In this document: positions 55,554-64,000 of the stretch, in pieces
Layout: each line of letters opens with the position of its first letter
Numbering within the stretch: position 1 is the stretch's first letter
Assembly (NCBI GenBank): GCA_019750135.1
Contig: JAIEOV010000008.1
Coordinates: 81,302-145,301 of the forward strand
Direction: 5' to 3'
Origin: Reyranella sp.
GTDB lineage: Bacteria > Pseudomonadota > Alphaproteobacteria > Reyranellales > Reyranellaceae
Length of the DNA stretch: 64,000 nt
Made by a program: the position numbers and the translations under genes
The notes under the pieces: generated by a model
The model's input: only the letters and a program-made list of their open reading frames with translations
Databases searched by the model: none
What the model was told of the DNA's origin: nothing

Positions 55554-56192
55554 ATGTCGAATCTCGTCGTCGCCCGCCGTTCGCTGGTGCTGGGCAGCGC
55601 TGCTGTCACCCTGATGCCCGCCATGGCCTTTGCCGACGGTCCCGACGTCGGCAAGCTCGCGCCGCTGTTCACCGCCGTCGACAGCAACGGCAAGACCTGG
55701 TCGCTGGCCGATCTCAAGGGCAAGGTCGTGGTGATCGAGACGACCAACGACGGCTGCCCCTATGTCGCCAAGCACTACAACGCCAGGAACATGCAGGACC
55801 AGCAGCGCGAAGCCGCCGCCAAGGGCGTGGTGTGGCTGACCTCGGCCTCGTCGGCCAAGGGCGAGCAGGGTTACGTCACCGCCGAGCAGGCCAACGCGCT
55901 CACCAAGAGCCACGACGCGGCGCCCGCCGCCGTGCTGCTCGATCCCCAGAGCAAGATCGCTCGCGCCTATGGCGCCACGGTGACGCCGCACATGTACATC
56001 ATCGATGCCAACGGCGTGTTGGTCTACAAGGGCGGCATCGATTCGATCCCGTCGTCCAACGTGGCCGACATCCCCAAGGCCAAGCAGTACGTGCGCGTCG
56101 CCCTGGGCGAAGTCCTGGCCGGCAAGCCGGTCACCGATTCCTCGACGCGCGCCTACGGCTGCACGCTGAAGTACCCGCGCACCTCGTCGTGA
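55554..56192 (+). CDS. Exported redoxin / thioredoxin-fold protein
   Basis: This 212-residue protein has a twin-Arg-containing signal (VARRSLVLGSAAVTLMPAMAFA), so Sec or Tat export is possible. The AhpC/TSA-like domain has APLFTAVDSNGKTWSLADLKGKVVVIETTNDGCPYVAKHY (in part: ETTNDGCPYVAKHY), with one catalytic Cys68 and no CxxC, then VTPHMYIIDANGVLVYKGGID. It likely works as a periplasmic one-Cys peroxidase or thiol carrier, reduced by the DsbD/ScsB protein encoded 21 bases upstream. Confidence 0.88.
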   Translation: MSNLVVARRSLVLGSAAVTLMPAMAFADGPDVGKLAPLFTAVDSNGKTWSLADLKGKVVVIETTNDGCPYVAKHYNARNMQDQQREAAAKGVVWLTSASSAKGEQGYVTAEQANALTKSHDAAPAAVLLDPQSKIARAYGATVTPHMYIIDANGVLVYKGGIDSIPSSNVADIPKAKQYVRVALGEVLAGKPVTDSSTRAYGCTLKYPRTSS

Positions 56193-56202
56193 TCGTGTCG
56201 CC

Positions 56203-57270
56203 ATGCCGCACGACGGCTGGCATCCGCACGATCATCCGCACCACCATCCGCACGAGCGGCCGACCCGGCGGCTCGTGCTGGCGGCAGCGACCTTCCTGCC
56301 ATTCGGCGGCGCCAGCGCGCAGGGCGCCAATGCCCAGCAGCGCATCGCCGACCAGGCCAGCCGTCTTCTGGCCCTTCTCGACGACCGTCAGCGCCGCCAG
56401 GTCCTGATCGGCTTCGACTCGGCCAACCGACTCGACTGGCACTACATCCCGCGCAGCCGGTCGGGCCTCAGCCTTGGCGAGATGAACACCTCACAGGCCG
56501 ACGTCGCACGCGCCCTGTTCGCCACCGTGCTCAACGAGCAGGGGCTAAAGCTGCTCGACGGCGTGCGCCTGCTCGAAGGCGTGCTGCGCGAGCAACAGGG
56601 AAGCTGGCGCGATCCCGGCCGCTATTACCTCTCGGTGTTCGGGACGCCCGGCCGGTTCCCATGGGGCTGGCGCTTCGAGGGCCATCATCTGTCGCTGAAC
56701 GTAGCGCTGCCGGCGCCCGGCCATGTCGCGGTGACCCCGTTCTTCGTCGGCGCTCATCCGGCGACCGTGCGCGACGGACCGAACAAGGGCTTCAGGCTGC
56801 TCGGCGGCGTCGAGGACCTGGCGCGCCAGATCATGACTGGCCTCACCGACTCGCAGCGGCGCACGGCGCTGATCGCCAACCGGTCGTTCGGCGAGATCGT
56901 GGCGAGCCCGCAGCGCGAGCAGGATCTCGGCCAGCCGCGCGGGTTGGAGCTATCAGCCATGGACAGCCCGACGCGCCAGCGCGTCGAGGCGCTGATGGAC
57001 ACTTTCCTGGCGACCTTGACGCCCGATCTTCTAACCAGCCAGAAACAGCGCGTGATGCAGCAGGGCCTCGATCGCTTCCGCTTCGCCTGGGCGGGCTCGC
57101 TGGCTCCGGGCGACGCCTACTATTTCCGCGTCCACGGACCGGCCACGCTGATCGAGCACGACAACACGCAGAATGGCGCCAACCACATCCATTCGGTTTG
57201 GCGGGACCTCGCTGGCGACTTCGGCCACGACGCCCTGGCCGAGCACTACCGTCGCCAGACGCACCGCTGA
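56203..57270 (+). CDS. DUF3500 family exported protein with His-rich leader
   Basis: This 355-residue protein belongs to DUF3500 (VLIGFDSANRLDWHYIPR, GLSLGEMNTSQ, GRYYLSVFGTPGRFPWGWRFEGHHLSLN in part, HIHSVWRDL). Biochemical function is unknown. The N-terminus is odd: HDGWHPHDHPHHHPHERP, with nine His, precedes TRRLVLAAATFLPFGGASAQ, which looks like a signal peptide, so the histidines would lie in the leader. No other start codon would keep the signal. It follows the redoxin gene by 10 bases, forming a three-gene envelope redox cluster. Confidence 0.85.
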   Translation: MPHDGWHPHDHPHHHPHERPTRRLVLAAATFLPFGGASAQGANAQQRIADQASRLLALLDDRQRRQVLIGFDSANRLDWHYIPRSRSGLSLGEMNTSQADVARALFATVLNEQGLKLLDGVRLLEGVLREQQGSWRDPGRYYLSVFGTPGRFPWGWRFEGHHLSLNVALPAPGHVAVTPFFVGAHPATVRDGPNKGFRLLGGVEDLARQIMTGLTDSQRRTALIANRSFGEIVASPQREQDLGQPRGLELSAMDSPTRQRVEALMDTFLATLTPDLLTSQKQRVMQQGLDRFRFAWAGSLAPGDAYYFRVHGPATLIEHDNTQNGANHIHSVWRDLAGDFGHDALAEHYRRQTHR

Positions 57271-57435
57271 CGGCGCGGTCGCGAGCCAAATTTCATTTCT
57301 GCAGCGACGGCCTGCAATAAGACCACATTATAAGTGCAATTAACTTCGCGCCGTGCGAGAATAAGGCGGCTTTGCGGCACCGATCGGCCCTCGGTAGCCG
57401 AAACATCAAGATTATCAACGGTTTGGGGCGGCCAA

Positions 57436-60400
57436 ATGCGTCGAATCATTCGCAGTGTGTTGCTGGCAATGCCGTGTCTTGCCGCGCCGATCGCCAGCGG
57501 CCCGGCCCAGGCGCAGTTCAACCTGTATCCAACCGGCGCCACTTCCGTCTTTGTCCCGTTCGTCCCCACCAACAACGGCAACGCGATGAACTATGTCGCG
57601 CCGGATGGGACATTGGCGAACCAGCCCGGTCAGGTGTGGCTCAGCTTGAACGGCGGGCCGACGCGCCTGTTCACGATGGATACCGGCTCGACCGGCATCA
57701 TCGCCGCCGCGAACATCTTTCCGACGGGAAGCCAGCAGAGCCTCGGATCGGGCAGCCAGTACTACAGCAGCAGCGGCGTCCAGCTGTACGGCCAGTACTA
57801 CGCCGCCACCGTCAATATCATGTCCGGAAGCACGCCCGGCCCGGTGCTAGCCACCGCATCGGTCGTGGCCCTGCAGGCGCAGTATCAAACCTGCGCGTTC
57901 CTGGGCAAGGGCTGCACGCCCGGCGGTCCCGGCTCCGGCAGCAGCAATCCATTGCCCGCCGTCGCCTACATGGGCGTCGGCTTCGACCGCGGCGACAGCG
58001 CCATTACGCCGACTTACACCGGCCCCGGCAGCACCAATGTCAATCCGTTCATCAACATCACTCAGATCAACGTCGGCGGCACTGCCACCAATACGAACAG
58101 CACGAACTACAGCCAGGGCTACGTCGTCACCAACACCGGGGTCTGGCTCGGCCTCACCAATACCAACACCGCCAACTACGCCTTCGTGAAGCTGGCGCCG
58201 AATCCCACCGCGGCGAACCAGCAGGCGGCGACATGGTCTCAGGCGCCGATGACCATCGCGGTCGGTGGCGCCACGGGCAGCGGCCTCATCCTGCCCGACA
58301 GCGGCATCGCCTACTCGTTCCTGACACCGCCGCCCGGCGCCAACATCGGCACCTTCACCTGCAACACCGTCGACAGCTGCGCAAACAGCGGCCAGCTCAT
58401 CCAGATCTACCTGCCGGGCCAGACCACGCCGCAGCAGCTCGCCACCTACAATTTCACCACCGGCTCGACCACCAATCCATTGACGCCGGCCGTCGTCCAG
58501 GTGGTGCCGGGCAGCACGGTGTTCATCAACACCGGCCGGCAGTTCTATTCGGCGTTCAACTACTTCTTCGATTCGGTCAACGGCTTCGTCGGCTATCAAT
58601 GGACCGGCAACCCGCTGGCCGCCGGATACGGCAGCGTCATCCCGATCGTCGCTCTGCAGGGCAACGTCACGCTGCCGACCTTGAGCTCGACCATTCCCAC
58701 CTACCTGATGGCCAACACCACGCTGTCGTCGCCCGGCACGGTCGTGCTCGGGAACTCCGTGTCCGGCCCCGGCGCACTGACGATCGCCAGCGGCGATTTC
58801 TCGCTGACGGGAAGCAACACCTACACCGGCGGCACGGTCGTCAACGGCGGCAGCCTGTCGCTCGGACCGGGCTCCACCCTGCCCTTCGCCGGCGCACTCA
58901 CGGTCAACGGCGGCGCATTCAACCTCAACGGCAACACGCAGTTCCTGGGCTCGCTCAACGGCAGCGGCGGCACGATCAATCTCGGCAACGGGCTGCTGGT
59001 GCTGAACACCACCCAGTCCAGCACGCTCGGCTCCTCACTCGCCGGCAACGGCCAGTTCACCGTCCAGGGCGGCGGCTCGCTCAGCCTCACGGGCAACAAC
59101 GGCGGCTTCAGCGGCAACACCGTCGTCAGCAATGCCAGCCTCAACGTCGGCGGCAGCCTCGGCGGCAATGTCTTCGTCCTTCCCGGCAGCATGGTGAGCG
59201 GCAACGGCAGCATCGCCAACCTGTTCAACAGCGGCGTCATGGCGCCCGGCAACTCGATCGGCACGATGACGGTGGCCGGCAACTTCAGCCAGACAGCGAG
59301 CGGCACCTATGCGACGGAGGTCGTGGGCTCGGGCCAGAGCGACCGCGTCAATGTCGGCGGCACGGCCACGCTCGGCGGCCAGGTGTTCGTGAGCGCGCTG
59401 CCGGGCATGGCGTTCGCGCCCAGCACGACCTACACGATCCTCAATGCGGCGGGCGGGCTTTCAGGCACCTTCGCCTCGGTCAACGAGCTTTATCCGTTCC
59501 TGCAATCGAGCCTGAGCTACGATGCCAACAACGTCTATCTCAACCTGACGGTCGGCGGCTTCGCCGCGCAGGCCTTGAACAACACGCAATACGCCGTCGG
59601 CGCCGTGCTCGACGCCAATGCGCCCACCGCCACCGGCGATTTCGCCACAGTGCTCGGCACGCTCGCCACCGCGACGGCCGCGCAGGGCCAGGCCGTCATG
59701 ACTGCCATCAGCGGTAACAACTACGCCGGCTTCTCGACCTCGATGGTCCAGGGCATGCAGCTCTTCATGAACAACTTCGCCAACCAGACCGGCGGCGGCG
59801 GTTCACCGATGAGCAACCGCGTGGCGCTGGCCGAAGCCTGCGACGTCGCGTGCGATACGACGAGTCCGCCGAAGTGGGGTGCCTGGGGCGGCGCGCTGGG
59901 GGGCCTCGGTACCGTCGGCGCCGGCCAACCCGTCGGCACCGTCACCTACAACGCGGGTGGCTTCGCCGCGGGTCTCGATCGCCTCGTCACCGACAATTTC
60001 CGCATGGGCGTCACCGCCGGTTACAGCACCGGCACCCAGTGGGTCGGCGGCTTCGACGGCCTTGGTCGTTCCAACACCTTCCAGGTCGGCCTCTATGGCG
60101 GCTTCGCCCAGGACAAGGTCTATGCCGACGGCCTGATCGGCTACGCCTACACCCAGAACCAGATGTGGCGGAACATTCCCATCCCCGGCCTGCAGCCACG
60201 CACCGCCTACGGCAACACCGGCGCCAACCAGTGGTACGGCCAGCTCGAGACCGGCTACCGCTTCGACATTGGCACGAATGCCAACGCCTTCGTGACGCCG
60301 TTCGCCAGGCTGCAGGCCTACACGGCGAACCAGAACGCCTTCACCGAGACGGGCGCGCAGTCGCTGAACCTGTCGATCGCCCAGCAGCAGACCAACTCGC

Positions 60401-60717
60401 TGCGTTCGGTGATCGGTGCGCAGCTCGGCGGCTCGATGGATCTCGGCTGGCGCGAGAAGCTTTTTGCGCAGCTTCGCCTCGGCTGGAGTCACGAATATGC
60501 CGACGTCGGTCGTCCGGTGACGGCGACCCTGGCGGGCGCACCGGCCATGCCGTTCACGACCTGGGGCGTCTCCCCGCAGCGCGACGGCGTCGTCATCGGC
60601 CTCGGCGCCAACACGGCGATCGCCGACGCGACCTCGGTCTATCTCCGCTACGAGGGCAATATCTCGGGCCAGGACAGCGCCCATGCCATCACCGTCGGCG
60701 TGCGCATGACGTGGTGA
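57436..60717 (+). CDS. Autotransporter with pepsin-like aspartic protease passenger (copy 1)
   Basis: A 1093-residue type V secretion protein. Signal peptide ends near AQA(27). Residues 30-410 look like a bilobal aspartic peptidase: FTMDTGSTG (Asp82), LILPDSGIAYSF (Asp288) and a pepsin-type closing segment FFDSVNGFVGYQW; DUF3443-type retropepsin-like proteins are an alternative description. Residues 440-640 carry beta-helix passenger repeats (NTYTGGTVVNGGSLSLG), then GNSIGTMTVAGNF and GMAFAPSTTYTILNAAGG linkers. The final 270 residues are the beta-barrel, ending in Trp. ATG 57436 opens the signal peptide. Tandem with copy 2. Confidence 0.88.
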   Translation: MRRIIRSVLLAMPCLAAPIASGPAQAQFNLYPTGATSVFVPFVPTNNGNAMNYVAPDGTLANQPGQVWLSLNGGPTRLFTMDTGSTGIIAAANIFPTGSQQSLGSGSQYYSSSGVQLYGQYYAATVNIMSGSTPGPVLATASVVALQAQYQTCAFLGKGCTPGGPGSGSSNPLPAVAYMGVGFDRGDSAITPTYTGPGSTNVNPFINITQINVGGTATNTNSTNYSQGYVVTNTGVWLGLTNTNTANYAFVKLAPNPTAANQQAATWSQAPMTIAVGGATGSGLILPDSGIAYSFLTPPPGANIGTFTCNTVDSCANSGQLIQIYLPGQTTPQQLATYNFTTGSTTNPLTPAVVQVVPGSTVFINTGRQFYSAFNYFFDSVNGFVGYQWTGNPLAAGYGSVIPIVALQGNVTLPTLSSTIPTYLMANTTLSSPGTVVLGNSVSGPGALTIASGDFSLTGSNTYTGGTVVNGGSLSLGPGSTLPFAGALTVNGGAFNLNGNTQFLGSLNGSGGTINLGNGLLVLNTTQSSTLGSSLAGNGQFTVQGGGSLSLTGNNGGFSGNTVVSNASLNVGGSLGGNVFVLPGSMVSGNGSIANLFNSGVMAPGNSIGTMTVAGNFSQTASGTYATEVVGSGQSDRVNVGGTATLGGQVFVSALPGMAFAPSTTYTILNAAGGLSGTFASVNELYPFLQSSLSYDANNVYLNLTVGGFAAQALNNTQYAVGAVLDANAPTATGDFATVLGTLATATAAQGQAVMTAISGNNYAGFSTSMVQGMQLFMNNFANQTGGGGSPMSNRVALAEACDVACDTTSPPKWGAWGGALGGLGTVGAGQPVGTVTYNAGGFAAGLDRLVTDNFRMGVTAGYSTGTQWVGGFDGLGRSNTFQVGLYGGFAQDKVYADGLIGYAYTQNQMWRNIPIPGLQPRTAYGNTGANQWYGQLETGYRFDIGTNANAFVTPFARLQAYTANQNAFTETGAQSLNLSIAQQQTNSLRSVIGAQLGGSMDLGWREKLFAQLRLGWSHEYADVGRPVTATLAGAPAMPFTTWGVSPQRDGVVIGLGANTAIADATSVYLRYEGNISGQDSAHAITVGVRMTW
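60052..60503 (+). repeat. Conversion tract in autotransporter barrel, copy 1
   Basis: These 452 bases match 63534-63985 with only two mismatches (60116 and 60118), whereas the barrel DNA just to the left differs at many codon third positions. It encodes the barrel from GFDGLGRSNTFQ to SHEYAD. Confidence 0.9.
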
Positions 60718-60854
60718 ACCTGTTCAGCTTCCGCGGCCTGCGCCAACAAATACGGGGCCGATCCGTTCAAGAAAACCCATTTTGGGCACTCAGCCGATTG
60801 ATGTCGGCAGCCCGCCAGGTAGGTTCCTCAGAAAGTCGGGCCAGGGAGAACGTC

Positions 60855-63800
60855 TTGGGACATCCGGTCGGTAAGAACGGCGCGTCGTCAGCATGGGCGA
60901 CGCTGCGCTGGAGCGCGCGACTCGGCGCCGCGCTGGTGTTCGCACTGGCGGGCGTTCCGGCACACGGCCAGAGCTGGAACCTCTACGGCAACGGCAGCCA
61001 GTTCTTCGTGCCGATCACCCTCGTGCCGAAGTCGAGCCCGGACAGCGGCCCGCCGACCTACACCGTCTCGCTGACGCTCAACGGCAACAACACAAATCCC
61101 TTCATCCTGGATACGGGCTCGCTCGGTCTCGTCGCCAGCTCGGCCTACTACACGCCGGAAGGCAAGCCGCTCGCGAACTACGCGACCATCACCTACAGCA
61201 CCAGCGGCTCCAATCCGGTGGGCGCGCTCTACATGACCGAGGTGCGGATCAACGGCGAGAACGGCAAGTATGTGGCGGCGCGCGTGCCGATCCTGGCGGC
61301 CACCCAGAACAAGCCGGACTCGTTCCACCAGCTCGGCATCGGCTTCGACCGCGGCGGCGTCATGATCGGGCCGGACTCGAACCCCGCCACCCTCACGGCG
61401 GCCAACAACAGCTACAACATGAACCCGTTCCTGGCGCTGACAGGCAGCAGCCGGGACAGCGGCGTCAACGTCGGCACCATGCAGCCGGGCTACATCATCG
61501 GCGTGAACGGCTTCGACTATCTCGGCCTCGGCAACAAGCCCGGCATCCTGCTTGGCCTCAACAGCCAGAACACCAGCGGCTTCGCCTTCCAGCAGCTTGC
61601 GTCGGCCGGCGGCCTGCCGTCCTACTGCAGCACGCCCGGCATGGGCTGCCCGCTGAGCTGGAGCTCGCAGAACGCGTCGATCACCATCAAGACCGACGGC
61701 CGGACGTACGAGCTCGGCACCGCGAGCGTGCTGCCCGACAGCGGCATCTCCTACATGATCGTCAACTCGCCGGGCAACGACGTGCCGACCGAAAGGTCGC
61801 TCGCCTGCACGGCCGGCGACAAGAAGGTCGACTGCCTCAAGCCCGGGTCGACGGTGGAGGTCTACCTGCCGGGCCAGACCCAGGCGGCCTACTCCTTCAA
61901 GGTCGACGAGTTCGGCAATCCCTCGACGCCGTACGGCGTGGAGGTGACGAAGAACGACCCGCCGCCCAGCAATCTCGGGCGCACCTTCTTCGAGAACATC
62001 ACGTACGTCTACGATCCGATCAACGGCTTCGTCGGCTATCGCGCGACCAACAAGGACGGCACGAACGCCATCGTCGTCCCGATGCTGGCGCTGCAGGGCA
62101 ACCTGACCCTGCCCAACGGCTTCCTGTCGAGCTTCACCACGTTCCTGATGAGCGGCCTGACGGTGAACCAGACCGGATCGGGCACGCTCGGCGGCCCGAT
62201 CATCGGGCCGGGCGGGCTCACCCTGCAGAGCGGCAACCTCACGCTGGGCGGCGCGAATTCCTATGGCGGCGGCACGGTGGTGAACGGCGGCATGTTGACC
62301 CTCGGCGCCAGCGGCTCGCTGCTCGGCAACGTCACGGTGAACGGCGGCGGCTTCACCAACAACGGCACGCTCGGCGGCAACGGCCTGCTCACCATCAATG
62401 CCGGCAGCTTCGTGAACAACGGCACGGTCAACACGCCGAGCCAATGGCAGGTCAACCAGGGCAGCTTCACCAACAACGGCACCTTCAACGGCAGCCTCGC
62501 CAACACCGGCACGGCGACCAACGGCGGCATGCTGGCGGGCTCGGTGATCAACACCGCGACCGGCACGTTCAGCAACACCGGGACGATCACCGGCAGCGTC
62601 TCCAACCTCGGCAGCTTCACCAACAACGGCATGATCTCCGGCAGCTTCGGCAATTCGGGCATGCTGAGCGGCACCGGCACGATCGGCGGCAGCCTGGCCA
62701 ACAGCGGCCTGCTGGCGCCGGGCAACTCGATCGGCACGATGACAGTGAGCGGCAGCTACGTGCACGGGTCGGGCGCGGTGTTCGCGACCGAGGTCGGCGG
62801 CGCGGGCCTCGGCGACCGCCTGAACGTCGGCGGCACGGCCAACCTGCAGGGCGGCATCGTCACGGTGACGACCCTGCCCGGCATGGCCTTCGCCCCCTCG
62901 ACGACCTACACCCTGGTGAACGCGGCGGGCGGCCTGACGGGCACTTTCGCTTCGGTCAACGAGCTCTATCCCTTCCTGCTGTCGAACCTGAGCTACGACG
63001 CCAACAACGCCTATCTCAACCTGGCGATCGGCGGATTCGCCGCCGCGGGTGCGACGCCGACGCAGATCGCCGTCGGCAATGTTCTCGACGCCAACGTCAA
63101 CAATGCCACCGGCGACTTCGCCACCGTGCTGGGCGCGATGGCGTTCAACACGACGTCGAACGCCCAGGCGCAGGCGACCCTGCAGGCGATCAGCGGCAAC
63201 AACTACGCCGGCTTCTCGACCTCGATGGTCCAGGGCATGCAGCTGTTCATGAACAATTTTGCGAACCAGACCGGCGGCGGCGGTTCACCGATGAGCAACC
63301 GCGTGGCCCTGGCTGAGGCCTGCGACGTCGCCTGCGATACGACGAACCCGCCGAAGTGGGGCGCCTGGGGCGGCGCGCTGGGTGGTCTCGGCACCGTCGG
63401 CGCCGGCCAGCCCGTCGGTACCGTCACCTACAATGCCGGCGGCTTCGCGGCCGGATTGGATCGCCTGGTGACGGACACCTTCCGCATGGGCGTGACGGCG
63501 GGCTACTCGACGGGCACGCAGTGGGTCGGCGGGTTCGACGGCCTTGGTCGTTCCAACACCTTCCAGGTCGGCCTCTATGGCGGCTTCGCCCAGGACAGGC
63601 TCTATGCCGACGGCCTGATCGGCTACGCCTACACCCAGAACCAGATGTGGCGGAACATTCCCATCCCCGGCCTGCAGCCACGCACCGCCTACGGCAACAC
63701 CGGCGCCAACCAGTGGTACGGCCAGCTCGAGACCGGCTACCGCTTCGACATTGGCACGAATGCCAACGCCTTCGTGACGCCGTTCGCCAGGCTGCAGGCC

Positions 63801-64000
63801 TACACGGCGAACCAGAACGCCTTCACCGAGACGGGCGCGCAGTCGCTGAACCTGTCGATCGCCCAGCAGCAGACCAACTCGCTGCGTTCGGTGATCGGTG
63901 CGCAGCTCGGCGGCTCGATGGATCTCGGCTGGCGCGAGAAGCTTTTTGCGCAGCTTCGCCTCGGCTGGAGTCACGAATATGCCGATGTCGGCCGCCCGGT
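60855..64000 (+). CDS. Autotransporter with pepsin-like aspartic protease passenger (copy 2, 3' end outside window)
   Basis: Open to the right edge, at least 1048 residues. TTG 60855 was chosen because AGGGAG lies 6 bases upstream; an in-frame ATG at 60801 lacks a ribosome site but would give a longer leader. Signal peptide ends near AHGQ. The passenger starts with FILDTGSLGLVASS, SVLPDSGISYMIV and the pepsin-like closing LGRTFFENITYVYDPINGFVGY. A long FTNNGT/GSFTNNG repeat stalk (about residues 470-640) replaces much of copy 1's beta-helix. The barrel region is almost the same as copy 1. The final strands and stop are outside the window. Confidence 0.87.
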   Translation, partial: MGHPVGKNGASSAWATLRWSARLGAALVFALAGVPAHGQSWNLYGNGSQFFVPITLVPKSSPDSGPPTYTVSLTLNGNNTNPFILDTGSLGLVASSAYYTPEGKPLANYATITYSTSGSNPVGALYMTEVRINGENGKYVAARVPILAATQNKPDSFHQLGIGFDRGGVMIGPDSNPATLTAANNSYNMNPFLALTGSSRDSGVNVGTMQPGYIIGVNGFDYLGLGNKPGILLGLNSQNTSGFAFQQLASAGGLPSYCSTPGMGCPLSWSSQNASITIKTDGRTYELGTASVLPDSGISYMIVNSPGNDVPTERSLACTAGDKKVDCLKPGSTVEVYLPGQTQAAYSFKVDEFGNPSTPYGVEVTKNDPPPSNLGRTFFENITYVYDPINGFVGYRATNKDGTNAIVVPMLALQGNLTLPNGFLSSFTTFLMSGLTVNQTGSGTLGGPIIGPGGLTLQSGNLTLGGANSYGGGTVVNGGMLTLGASGSLLGNVTVNGGGFTNNGTLGGNGLLTINAGSFVNNGTVNTPSQWQVNQGSFTNNGTFNGSLANTGTATNGGMLAGSVINTATGTFSNTGTITGSVSNLGSFTNNGMISGSFGNSGMLSGTGTIGGSLANSGLLAPGNSIGTMTVSGSYVHGSGAVFATEVGGAGLGDRLNVGGTANLQGGIVTVTTLPGMAFAPSTTYTLVNAAGGLTGTFASVNELYPFLLSNLSYDANNAYLNLAIGGFAAAGATPTQIAVGNVLDANVNNATGDFATVLGAMAFNTTSNAQAQATLQAISGNNYAGFSTSMVQGMQLFMNNFANQTGGGGSPMSNRVALAEACDVACDTTNPPKWGAWGGALGGLGTVGAGQPVGTVTYNAGGFAAGLDRLVTDTFRMGVTAGYSTGTQWVGGFDGLGRSNTFQVGLYGGFAQDRLYADGLIGYAYTQNQMWRNIPIPGLQPRTAYGNTGANQWYGQLETGYRFDIGTNANAFVTPFARLQAYTANQNAFTETGAQSLNLSIAQQQTNSLRSVIGAQLGGSMDLGWREKLFAQLRLGWSHEYADVGRP
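63534..63985 (+). repeat. Conversion tract in autotransporter barrel, copy 2
   Basis: Partner of 60052-60503, with two mismatches in 452 bases. To the right, differences resume at 63986, 63992 and 63995, so both edges of the tract are inside the barrel coding region. Confidence 0.9.

Noticed and set aside
60893..63316. Plus-strand frame of 807 codons over the second autotransporter
   Set aside because: It is out of frame with the clear DTGS/beta-helix/barrel protein; its composition is Arg/His/Gln-rich without motifs. The true frame is open to the window edge.

Overview
The window is chromosomal backbone from a GC-rich alphaproteobacterium. The best evidence is gene order: pckA facing chvI-chvG-hprK-rapZ-EIIA-HPr, then ahcY, tsaE, addB-addA, trxA, folC, accD and trpA-trpB-trpF is an arrangement typical of Alphaproteobacteria. 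A Reyranella-like or Rhodospirillales/Hyphomicrobiales lineage fits, but the genus is inference. I see no rRNA, tRNA, CRISPR array, prophage or transposase.

Left part (1-11514): the end of polA, two tandem secreted paralogs of unknown function, and a glutathione transferase. A four-gene minus-strand envelope operon follows (DUF3300, DUF2950, glycine-zipper lipoprotein, HdeA-like). Next come a membrane adenylate/guanylate cyclase, pckA and a HugZ-like heme-utilization protein.

Centre (11636-34163): the ChvG/ChvI envelope-stress system runs directly into the regulatory PTS (HprK, RapZ, EIIA, HPr). A module of GntR regulator, Bug-type binding protein, ComA-like synthase and divergent DUF3604 hydrolase lies between HPr and ahcY, where I would expect direct adjacency. 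It looks like an inserted accessory uptake/catabolic unit. After ahcY a tightly overlapping operon carries tsaE, the MurNAc-recycling pair amgK-murU and the recombination nuclease addB-addA. trxA follows, facing folC-accD.

Right-centre (34222-49622): a penicillin-binding carboxypeptidase, metallo-hydrolase, methyltransferase and HxlR/GST pair separate accD from the pyrF-trpF-ridA-trpB-trpA operon. The RidA protein has an unusual lysine/alanine-rich tail. Then come a DUF4160/DUF2442 pair (toxin-antitoxin-like), glpK, a polyprenyl diphosphate synthase, TrmN6, an S49 peptidase and an NTF2-like protein. A 489-base intergenic region is filled with nested palindromic elements.

Right part (48690-64000): D- and L-specific N-carbamoylases flank an actinobacterial-type dapD, a uronate-dehydrogenase-like gene and a GNAT. 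A DsbD/ScsB-redoxin-DUF3500 cluster follows. The window ends in two tandem autotransporters whose passengers begin with pepsin-like aspartic protease domains (DTGS and DSG motifs). Their barrel regions share a nearly identical 452-base tract with sharp edges, which suggests recent gene conversion. This tandem pair and the GntR/Bug/ComA/DUF3604 module are the most interesting content.
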